Below, in pieces: positions 54,301 through 64,000 of a stretch of DNA of 64,000 nucleotides; the first letter of the stretch is position 1, and each line of letters opens with the position of its first letter. The notes under the pieces are model-generated. The model saw only the letters and a program-made list of their open reading frames with translations, searched no databases and was not told the DNA's origin. Location of the stretch: the NCBI GenBank assembly GCA_964019415.1, contig OZ025888.1:516001-580000 (forward strand), read 5' to 3'. The stretch is from Ianthella basta. Lineage: Eukaryota; Porifera; Demospongiae; Verongiida; Ianthellidae. The position numbers were made by a program, and so were the translations under genes.

Positions 54301-57000
54301 AATGCGTAGTGTCCCCCTAGGACACTACTCATTTAATACGTAGTGTCCCCCTAGTACACTACACATTTAATACGTAGTGTTCCCCTAGTACACTACTCAT
54401 TTAATACGTAGTGTCCCCCTAGGACACTACTCATTTAATACGTAGTGTCCCCCTAGGACACTACCCATTTAATACGTAGTGTCCCCCTAGGACACTGCCC
54501 ATTTAATACATAGTGTCCCCCTAGTACACTACCCATTTAATACGTAGTGTCCCCCTAGGACACTACACATTTAATACGTAGTGTTCCCCTAGTACACTAC
54601 CCATTTAATACATAGTGTCCCCCTAGTACACTACCCATTTAATACGTAGTGTCCCCCTAGTACACTACCCATTTAATACGTAGTGTCTCCCTAGTACACT
54701 GCCCATTTAATACGTAGTGTCCCCCTAGGACACTACACATTTAATACGTAGTGTCCCCCTAGGACACTACACATTTAATACGTAGTGTTCCCCTAGTACA
54801 CTACCCATTTAATACGTAGTGTCTCCCTAGTACACTGCCCATTTAATACGCAGTGTCCCCCTAGTACACTGCCCATTTAATACGTAGTGTTCCCCTAGGA
54901 CACTACCCATTTAATACATAGTGTCCCCCTAGTACACTACCCATTTAATACGTAGTGTCCCCCTAGGACACTACCCATTTAATACGTAGTGTCCCCCTAG
55001 GACACTACCCATTTAATACGTAGTGTCCCCCTAGTACATTACCCATTTAATACGTAGTGTCTCCCTAGTACATTACCCATTTAATACATAGTGTCCACCT
55101 AGTACACTACCCATTTAATACGTAGTGTCTCCCTAGGACACTACCCATTTAATACGTAGTGTTCCCCTAGGACACTACCCATTTAATACATAGTGTTCCC
55201 CTAGGACACTACCCATTTAATACGTAGTGTTCCCCTAGGACACTACCCATTTAATACGTAGTGTTCCCCTAGGACATTACCCATTTAATACGTAGTGTCC
55301 CCTTAGTACACTACCCATTTAATACATAATTTCCCCCTAGTACACTACCCATTTAATACATAGTGTCCCCCTAGTACACTACCCATTTAATACGTAGTGT
55401 CCCCCTAGTATACTACCCATTTAATACATAGTGTCCCCCTAGTACACTACCCATTTAATACGTAGTGTCCCCCTAGGACACTACTCATTTAATACGTAGT
55501 GTCCCCCTAGTATACTACCCATTTAATACATAGTGTTCCCCTAGTATACTACCCATTTAATACATAGTGTCCCCCTAGTACACTATCCATTTAATACATA
55601 GTGTCCCCTTAGTACACTACCCATTTAATACATAGTGTCCCTCTAGTACATTACCCATTTAATACGTAGTGTCCCCCTAGTACACTACCCATTTAATACG
55701 TAGTGTCCCCCTAGTACACTACCCATTTAATACGTAGTGTTCCCCTAGGACACTACCCATTTAATACGTAGTGTTCCCTTAGGACACTGCCCATTTAATA
55801 CGTAGTGTTCCTCTAGGACACTACCCATTTAATACGTAGTGTCCCCCTAGTACATTACCCATTTAATACGTAGTGTCCCCCTAGTACATTACCCATTTAA
55901 TACGTAGTGTCCCCCTAGTACATTACCCATTTAATACGTAGTGTCCCCCTAGTACATTACCCATTTAATACGTAGTGTCCCCCTAGGACACTACCCATTT
56001 AATACGTAGTATCCCCCTAGTACACTGCCCATTTAATTCGTAGTGTCCCCCTAGGACACTACCCATTTAATACGTAGTGTCCTTCTAGGACACTACCTAC
56101 TAGGGGGATACTACGTAATAAATGGGTAGTGTCCTTCTAGGACACTACCCATTTATTACGTAGTATCCCCCTAGTACACTACCCATTTAATACGTAGTGT
56201 CCCCCTAGTACACTGCCCATTTAATTCGTAGTGTCCCCCTAGGACACTACCCATTTAATACATAGTGTCCCCCTAGGACACTACCCATTTAATACGTAGT
56301 GTCCTCCTAGTACACTACCCATTTAATACATAGTGTCCCCCTAGGACACTACCCATTTAATACGTAGTATCCCCCTAGCACACTGCCCATTTAATTCGTA
56401 GTGTCTCCCTAGCACGCTGCCCATTTAATACATAGTGTCCCCCTAGGACACTACCCATTTAATACATGGTGTCCCCCTAGGACACTACCCATTTAATACG
56501 TAGTGTCCCCCTAGGACACTGCCCATTTAATACATAGTGTCCCCCTAGTACACTACCCATTTAATACGTAGTGTTCCCCTAGGACACTACCCATTTAATA
56601 CGTAGTGTCCCCCTAGTACACTACCCATTTAATACGTAGTGTTCCCCTAGTACACTGCCCATTTAATACATAGTGTCCCCCTAGTACACTGCCCATTTAA
56701 TATGTAGTGTCCCCTAGGACACTATACCCGTTTAATACGTAGTGTCCCCCTAGGACACTACCCATTTAATACATAGTGTCCCCCTAGGACACTGCCCATT
56801 TAATACGTAGTGTCCCCCTAGTACACTACCCATTTAATGCGTAGTGTCCACCTAGTACACTACCCACTTAATACGTAGTGTCCCCCTAGTACACTACCCA
56901 TTTAATGCGTAGTGTCCCCCTAGGACACTACTCATTTAATACGTAGTGTCCCCCTAGGACACTACCCATTTAATACGTAGTGTCCCCCTAGGACACTACC
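48313..57000 (+). repeat. Right copy of the large internal duplication
   Basis: This is the counterpart of about 30.8-46 kb. Diagnostic matches include CAGAATTT at 48696, 51787, 52739 and 52909, GTGCACTGCC at 49731, GTCCGCC at 50100, the TA insertion with AATATGTAG at 53824, CATAATTT at 55325 and TATACCCG near 56730. It lacks the extra 4,972-bp segment of the left copy and has gained the inverted insertion at 56098. Confidence 0.8.
56098..56176. repeat. Perfect 37-bp inverted repeat; only reverse-oriented monomer found
   Basis: The left arm 56098-56134 begins TACTAGGGGGATACTACG and ends GGGTAGTGTCC. The loop is TTCTA (56135-56139). The right arm 56140-56176 is its exact reverse complement, beginning GGACACTACCC. 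The left arm is satellite in reverse orientation. The 24-bp segment starting GTAGTGTCCTTCTA at 56074 is repeated exactly at 56126. Comparison with the equivalent site near 58331-58411 shows the distance from AATTCG to CCCCCTAGTA is 132 bp here and 80 bp there, so 52 bp were inserted. Confidence 0.97.
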
Positions 57001-59373
57001 CATTTAATACGTAGTGTTCCCCTAGGACACTACCCATTTAATACGTAGTGTCCCCCTAGGACACTACCCATTTAATACGTTGTGTCCCCCTTGGACACTA
57101 CTCATTTAATACGTAGTGTCCCCCTAGTACACTACCCATTTAATACGTAGTGTCTCCCTAGTACACTGCCCATTTAATACGTAGTGTCCCCCTAGGACAC
57201 TACACATTTAATACGTAGTGTCCCCCTAGGACACTACACATTTAATACGTAGTGTTCCCCTAGTACACTACCCATTTAATACGTAGTGTCTCCCTAGTAC
57301 ACTGCCCATTTAATACGCAGTGTCCCCCTAGTACACTGCCCATTTAATTCGTAGTGTTCCCCTAGGACACTACCCATTTAATACATAGTGTCCCCCTAGT
57401 ACACTACCCATTTAATACGTAGTGTCCCCCTAGGACACTACCCATTTAATACGTAGTGTCCCCCTAGGACACTACCCATTTAATACGTAGTGTCCCCCTA
57501 GTACATTACCCATTTAATACGTAGTGTCTCCCTAGTACATTACCCATTTAATACATAGTGTCCACCTAGTACACTACCCATTTAATACGTAGTGTCCCCC
57601 TAGGACACTACCCATTTAATACGTAGTGTTCCCCTAGTACACTACCCATTTAATACATAGTGTCCCCCTAGGACACTACCCATTTAATACGTAGTGTCCC
57701 CCTAGTATACTACCCATTTAATACGTAGTGTCCCCCTAGTACACTACCCATTTAATACGTAGTGTCCCCCTAGGACACTACTCATTTAATACGTAGTGTC
57801 CCCCTAGTATACTACCCATTTAATACATAGTGTCCCCCTAGTATACTACCCATTTAATACATAGTGTCCCCCTAGTACACTATCCATTTAATACATAGTG
57901 TCCCCTTAGTACACTACCCATTTAATACATAGTGTCCCTCTAGTACATTACCCATTTAATACGTAGTGTCCCCCTAGTACACTACCCATTTAATACGTAG
58001 TGTCCCCCTAGGACACTACCCATTTAATACGTAGTGTTCCCCTAGGACATTACCCATTTAATACGTAGTGTTCCCTTAGGACACTGCCCATTTAATACGT
58101 AGTGTTCCTCTAGGACACTACCCATTTAATACGTAGTGTCCCCCTAGTACATTACCCATTTAATACGTAGTGTCCCCTAGTACATTACCCATTTAATACG
58201 TAGTGTCCCCCTAGTACATTACCCATTTAATACGTAGTGTCCCCCTAGTACATTACCCATTTAATACGTAGTGTCCCCCTAGGACACTACCCATTTAATA
58301 CGTAGTATCCCCCTAGTACACTGCCCATTTAATTCGTAGTGTCCCCCTAGGACACTACCCATTTAATACGTAGTGTCCCCCTAGGACACTACCCATTTAA
58401 TACGTAGTATCCCCCTAGTACACTACCCATTTAATACGTAGTGTCCCCCTAGTACACTGCCCATTTAATTCGTAGTGTCCCCCTAGGACACTACCCATTT
58501 AATACATGGTGTTCCCCTAGGACACTACCCATTTAATACGTAGTATCCCCCTAGCACACTGCCCATTTAATTCGTAGTGTCCCCCTAGGACACTACCCAT
58601 TTAATACATAGTGTCCCCCTAGGACACTACCCATTTAATACGTAGTGTCCCCCTAGGACACTACCCATTTAATACGTAGTATCCCCCTAGTACACTACCC
58701 ATTTAATACGTAGTGTCCCCCTAGGACACTACCCATTTAATACGTAGTGTTCCCCTAGGACACTACCCATTTAATACGTAGTGTCCCCCTAGGACACTAC
58801 CCATTTAATACGTTGTGTCCCCCTTGGACACTACTCATTTAATACGTAGTGTCCCCCTAGTACACTACCCATTTAATACGTAGTGTCTCCCTAGTACACT
58901 GCCCATTTAATACGTAGTGTCCCCCTAGGACACTACACATTTAATACGTAGTGTCCCCCTAGGACACTACACATTTAATACGTAGTGTTCCCCTAGTACA
59001 CTACCCATTTAATACGTAGTGTCTCCCTAGTACACTGCCCATTTAATACGCAGTGTCCCCCTAGTACACTGCCCATTTAATACGTAGTGTTCCCCTAGGA
59101 CACTACCCATTTAATACATAGTGTCCCCCTAGTACACTACCCATTTAATACGTAGTGTCCCCCTAGGACACTACCCATTTAATACGTAGTGTCCCCCTAG
59201 GACACTACCCATTTAATACGTAGTGTCCCCCTAGTACATTACCCATTTAATACGTAGTGTCTCCCTAGTACATTACCCATTTAATACATAGTGTCCACCT
59301 AGTACACTACCCATTTAATACGTAGTGTCCCCCTAGGACACTACCCATTTAATACGTAGTGTTCCCCTAGGAC
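57001..59373 (+). repeat. Higher-order repeat, offset 1,733 bp
   Basis: CGTTGTGTCCCCCTTGG occurs with CGTT at 57078 and 58811, and GTCCACC has its A at 57564 and 59297. Both give 1,733 bp, so about 57001-57640 pairs with 58734-59373. Further right the spacing changes (the ACACTATCCATTT marker is 1,859 bp apart), so copies of later segments were gained or lost. Confidence 0.75.
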
Positions 59374-59460
59374 ACTACCCATTTAATACATAGTGTTCCC
59401 CTAGGACACTACCCATTTAATACGTAGTGTTCTCCTAGGACACTACCCATTTAATACGTA

Positions 59461-62400
59461 GTGTCCCCTTAGTACACTACCCATTTAATACATAATTTCC
59501 CCCTAGTACACTACCCATTTAATACATAGTGTCCCCCTAGGACACTACCCATTTAATACGTAGTGTCCCCCTAGTATACTACCCATTTAATACATAGTGT
59601 CCCCCTAGTACACTACCCATTTAATACGTAGTGTCCCCCTAGGACACTACTCATTTAATACGTAGTGTCCCCCTAGTATACTACCCATTTAATACATAGT
59701 GTCCCCCTAGTATACTACCCATTTAATACATAGTGTCCCCCTAGTACACTATCCATTTAATACATAGTGTCCCCTTAGTACACTACCCATTTAATACATA
59801 GTGTCCCTCTAGTACATTACCCATTTAATACGTAGTGTCCCCCTAGTACACTACCCATTTAATACGTAGTGTCCCCCTAGTACACTACCCATTTAATACG
59901 TAGTGTTCCCCTAGGACACTACCCATTTAATACGTAGTGTTCCCTTAGGACACTGCCCATTTAATACGTAGTGTTCCTCTAGGACACTACCCATTTAATA
60001 CGTAGTGTCCCCCTAGTACATTACCCATTTAATACGTAGTGTCCCCCTAGTACATTACCCATTTAATACGTAGTGTCCCCCTAGTACATTACCCATTTAA
60101 TACGTAGTGTCCCCCTAGTACATTACCCATTTAATACGTAGTGTCCCCCTAGGACACTACCCATTTAATACGTAGTATCCCCCTAGTACACTGCCCATTT
60201 AATTCGTAGTGTCCCCCTAGGACACTACCCATTTAATACGTAGTGTCCCCCTAGGACACTACCCATTTAATACGTAGTATCCCCCTAGTACACTACCCAT
60301 TTAATACGTAGTGTCCCCCTAGTACACTATCCATTTAATTCGTAGTGTCCCCCTAGGACACTACCCATTTAATACATGGTGTTCCCCTAGGACACTACCC
60401 ATTTAATACGTAGTATCCCCCTAGCACACTGCCCATTTAATTCGTAGTGTCCCCCTAGGACACTACCCATTTAATACATAGTGTCCCCCTAGGACACTAC
60501 CCATTTAATACGTAGTGTCCCCCTAGTACACTACCCATTTAATACATAGTGTCCCCCTAGGACACTACCCATTTAATACGTAGTATCCCCCTAGCACACT
60601 GCCCATTTAATTCGTAGTGTCCCCCTAGCACACTGCCCATTTAATACATAGTGTCCCCCTAGGACACTACCCATTTAATACATGGTGTCCCCCTAGGACA
60701 CTACCCATTTAATACGTAGTGTCCCCCTAGGACACTGCCCATTTAATACATAGTGTCCCCCTAGTACACTACCCATTTAATACGTAGTGTTCCCCTAGGA
60801 CACTATCCATTTAATACGTAGTGTCCCCCTAGTACACTACCCATTTAATACGTAGTGTTCCCCTAGTACACTACCCATTTAATACGTAGTGTCCCCCTAG
60901 TACACTACCCATTTAATACGTAGTGTTCCCCTAGGACACTACCCATTTAATACGTAGTGTTCCCCTAGGACACTACCCATTTAATACGTAGTGTTCCCCT
61001 AGGACATTACCCATTTAATACGTAGTGTCCCCTTAGTACACTACCCATTTAATACATAATTTCCCCCTAGTACACTACCCATTTAATACATAGTGTTCCC
61101 CTAGGACACTACCCATTTAATACGTAGTGTCCCCCTAGTATACTACCCATTTAATACATAGTGTCCCCCTAGTACACTACCCATTTAATACGTAGTGTCC
61201 CCCTAGGACACTACTCATTTAATACGTAGTGTCCCCCTAGTATACTACCCATTTAATACATAGTGTCCCCCTAGTATACTACCCATTTAATACATAGTGT
61301 CCCCCTAGTACACTATCCATTTAATACATAGTGTCCCCTTAGTACACTACCCATTTAATACATAGTGTCCCTCTAGTACATTACCCATTTAATACGTAGT
61401 GTCCCCCTAGTACACTACCCATTTAATACGTAGTGTCCCCCTAGTACACTACCCATTTAATACGTAGTGTTCCCCTAGGACACTACCCATTTAATACGTA
61501 GTGTTCCCTTAGGACACTGCCCATTTAATACGTAGTGTTCCTCTAGGACACTACCCATTTAATACGTAGTGTCCCCCTAGTACATTACCCATTTAATACG
61601 TAGTGTCCCCCTAGTACATTACCCATTTAATACGTAGTGTCCCCCTAGTACATTACCCATTTAATACGTAGTGTCCCCCTAGTACATTACCCATTTAATA
61701 CGTAGTGTCCCCCTAGGACACTACCCATTTAATACGTAGTATCCCCCTAGTACACTGCCCATTTAATTCGTAGTGTCCCCCTAGGACACTACCCATTTAA
61801 TACGTAGTGTCCCCCTAGGACACTACCCATTTAATACGTAGTATCCCCCTAGTACACTACCCATTTAATACGTAGTGTCCCCCTAGTACACTGCCCATTT
61901 AATTCGTAGTGTCCCCCTAGGACACTACCCATTTAATACATGGTGTTCCCCTAGGACACTACCCATTTAATACGTAGTATCCCCCTAGCACACTGCCCAT
62001 TTAATTCGTAGTGTCCCCCTAGGACACTACCCATTTAATACATAGTGTCCCCCTAGGACACTACCCATTTAATACGTAGTGTCCCCCTAGTACACTACCC
62101 ATTTAATACATAGTGTCCCCCTAGGACACTACCCATTTAATACGTAGTATCCCCCTAGCACACTGCCCATTTAATTCGTAGTGTCCCCCTAGCACACTGC
62201 CCATTTAATACATAGTGTCCCCCTAGGACACTACCCATTTAATACATGGTGTCCCCCTAGGACACTACCCATTTAATACGTAGTGTCCCCCTAGGACACT
62301 GCCCATTTAATACATAGTGTCCCCCTAGTACACTACCCATTTAATACGTAGTGTTCCCCTAGGACACTACCCATTTAATACGTAGTGTCCCCCTAGTACA

Positions 62401-62580
62401 CTACCCATTTAATACGTAGTGTTCCCCTAGTACACTACCCATTTAATACGTAGTGTTCCCCTAGTACACTACCCATTTAATACGTAGTGTTCCCCTAGTA
62501 CACTGCCCATTTAATACATAGTGTCCCCCTAGTACACTGCCCATTTAATATGTAGTGTCCCCTAGGACACTATACCCATT
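59461..62580 (+). repeat. Higher-order repeat, two copies, offset 1,564 bp (46 monomers)
   Basis: Markers at 59491 and 61055 (CATAATTT), 59941 and 61505 (TCCCTTAGG), about 60373 and 61937 (ACATGGTGTT) and 60681 and 62245 (CATGGTGTCC) all give 1,564 bp. That is exactly 46 units with no net indel. The two copies look near-identical by eye across more than 1.4 kb. Confidence 0.85.
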
Positions 62581-64000
62581 TAATACGTAGTGTCCCCCTA
62601 GGACACTACCCATTTAATACATAGTGTCCCCCTAGGACACTGCCCATTTAATACGTAGTGTCCCCCTAGTACACTACCCATTTAATGCGTAGTGTCCACC
62701 TAGTACACTACCCACTTAATACGTAGTGTCCCCCTAGTACACTACCCATTTAATGCGTAGTGTCCCCCTAGGACACTACTCATTTAATACGTAGTGTCCC
62801 CCTAGGACACTACCCATTTAATACGTAGTGTCCCCCTAGGACACTACCCATTTAATACGTAGTGTTCCCCTAGGACACTACCCATTTAATACGTAGTGTC
62901 CCCCTAGGACACTACCCATTTAATACGTTGTGTCCCCCTAGGACACTACTCATTTAATACGTAGTGTTCCCCTAGTACACTACCCATTTAATACGTAGTG
63001 TCCCCCTAGGACACTACCCATTTAATACGTAGTGTTCCCCTAGTACACTACCCATTTAATACATGGTGTCCCCCTAGGACACTACCCATTTAATACGTAG
63101 TGTCCCCCTAGGACACTGCCCATTTAATACATAGTGTCCCCCTAGGACACTACCCATTTAATACGTAGTGTTCCCCTAGGACACTACCCATTTAATACGT
63201 AGTGTCCCCCTAGTACACTACCCATTTAATACGTAGTATTCCCCTAGTACACTACCCATTTAATACGTAGTGTCCCCCTAGTACACTACCCATTTAATAC
63301 GTAGTGTTCCCCTAGTACACTGCCCATTTAATACGTAGTGTCCCCCTAGTACACTGCCCATTTAATATGTAGTGTCCCCCTAGGACACTATACCCATTTA
63401 ATACGTAGTGTCCCCCTAGGACACTACCCATTTAATACATAGTGTCCCCCTAGGACACTGCCCATTTAATACGTAGTGTCCCCCTAGTACACTGCCCATT
63501 TAATACGTAGTGTCCCCCTAGTACACTACCCATTTAATGCGTAGTGTCCCCCTAGGACACTACTCATTTAATACGTAGTGTCCCCCTAGGACACTACTCA
63601 TTTAATACATAGTGTTCCCCTAGTACACTACCCATTTAATACGTAGTGTCCCCCTAGGACACTACCCATTTAATACGTAGTGTTCCCCTAGTACACTACC
63701 CATTTAATACGTAGTGTCCCCCTAGGACACTACCCATTTAATACGTAGTGTTCCCCTAGTACACTACCCATTTAATACGTAGTGTCCCCCTAGTACACTA
63801 CCCATTTAATGCGTAGTGTCCCCCTAGGACACTACTCATTTAATACGTAGTGTCCCCCTATTACACTACCCACTTAATACGTAGTGTCCCCCTAGTACAC
63901 TACCCATTTAATGCGTAGTGTCCCCCTAGGACACTACTCATTTAATACGTAGTGTCCCCCTAGGATACTACCCATTTAATACGTAGTGTCCCCCTAGGAC
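62580..64000 (+). repeat. Right-edge portion of the array
   Basis: This stretch resembles about 45.4-47.2 kb and 56.7-57.1 kb: a TA insertion after AATATGTAG, GTCCACC with CCCACTTAAT, AATGCG units and CTACTC units. There is no sign of degeneration toward the window edge, so the array continues beyond 64000. Confidence 0.8.

Larger units (their letters stand above)
956..64000 (+). repeat. 34-bp satellite DNA array, head-to-tail, about 1,850 monomers, continuing past the window
   Basis: The monomer is CCCATTTAATAC (1-12), GTAGTGTCC (13-21), CCCTA (22-26), GGACACTA (27-34). Units run in one orientation throughout, except for one reversed unit at 56098-56134. Most are exactly 34 bp. Recurrent length variants are 33 bp (C4 run, GTGTCCCCTAG), 32 bp (C3 run, for example near 5168, 13364, 15137, 16628 and 28204), 36 bp (extra TA before CCCATTT) and 40 bp (TAGCTA insertion). 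Recurrent substitutions are 2 C/T, 11 A/G, 13 G/A, 20 C/T, 28 G/T, 32 C/T and 34 A/G. Positions 13-21 are self-complementary to 27-34 plus the next C, giving a 9-bp hairpin with a CCCTA loop. Stops (TAA at 7, TAG at 14 and 25; others on the reverse strand) and a period not divisible by 3 exclude coding. No mobile element interrupts the array. The likely role is structural heterochromatin; centromere function is possible but unproven. Confidence 0.98.

Noticed and set aside
956..64000. CRISPR array
   Set aside because: The repeats are contiguous, with no unique spacers between conserved repeats. The variation is satellite-type substitution, there is no cas gene, and the array has about 1,850 units.
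956..64000. Coding tandem-repeat protein
   Set aside because: The 34-bp period shifts frame each unit, and stops TAA, TAG and TAG per unit (with others on the reverse strand) close every frame within a few units.
956..64000. Telomeric or interstitial telomere repeat
   Set aside because: CCCTA occurs once per monomer as the hairpin loop, but it is never tandem with itself and the period is 34 bp.
956..64000. i-motif or G-quadruplex array
   Set aside because: There is only one C5 run per 34 bp, leaving loops of about 29 nt, and common variants shorten the run. A canonical four-run structure is not supported.
956..64000. Rho-independent terminators at each hairpin
   Set aside because: The stems are a satellite dyad with no T-run after them and there are no genes to terminate.

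Overview
This window is almost entirely one noncoding satellite DNA array. About 955 bp of unique sequence at the left edge gives way abruptly to a head-to-tail tandem repeat with a 34-bp monomer. The array runs from about 956 to the right edge (64000) and continues beyond it, so roughly 1,850 monomers are visible. No gene, RNA gene, transposon or other unique sequence interrupts it. A long pure satellite, 47% GC in its monomer, beside intron-like flanking DNA with no prokaryotic gene structure points to a eukaryotic chromosome, probably a centromeric, pericentromeric or other heterochromatic block. The species cannot be read from the sequence. The flank has the look of invertebrate metazoan DNA, but that is only an impression.

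Numbering the monomer from the CCC before ATTT: CCCATTTAATAC fills positions 1-12, GTAGTGTCC fills 13-21, CCCTA fills 22-26 and GGACACTA fills 27-34. Positions 13-21 are the exact reverse complement of positions 27-34 plus the first C of the next monomer. Every consensus monomer therefore carries a 9-bp dyad around a 5-nt loop, and the arms recur with an 11-nt spacer between neighbouring units. It also contains TACGTA (one CpG) and, in the G28 form, CCTAGG. Recurrent variant sites are 2 (C/T), 11 (A/G), 13 (G/A), 20 (C/T), 28 (G/T), 32 (C/T) and 34 (A/G). Because 34 is not a multiple of 3 and each unit carries stops on both strands, no long reading frame can exist.

Above the monomer there is a layered structure of higher-order repeats, which can be followed with rare marker variants: a TAGCTA insertion, a CAGAATTT monomer, a CATAATTT monomer, GTCCGCC, a TA insertion and ACATGGTGTT. 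From left to right the visible units have offsets of 1,640 bp (2.0-5.0 kb), 1,017 bp (7.0-9.1 kb), 1,087 bp (8.8-10.9 kb), 1,774 bp (12.0-15.2 kb), 1,492 bp (15.1-18.2 kb), about 2,341 bp (17.9-22.5 kb), 2,586 and 2,386 bp (36.4-42.7 kb), 478 bp (40.05-42.9 kb), 1,733 bp (57.0-59.4 kb) and 1,564 bp (59.5-62.6 kb). At the largest scale, about 30.8-46 kb is related to about 48.3-57 kb, with an offset that steps from about 17.4 kb to 11.3 kb. Most of that difference is a 4,972-bp segment present only in the left copy.

The most distinctive single site is at 56098-56176. It is a perfect 37-bp inverted repeat around a 5-nt loop, made by a 52-bp insertion that contains the only reverse-oriented monomer I found in the 63 kb. 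Three paralogous positions (near 58.3, 60.2 and 61.8 kb) lack the insertion. It looks like a fold-back template-switch scar seeded by the monomer's own hairpin.
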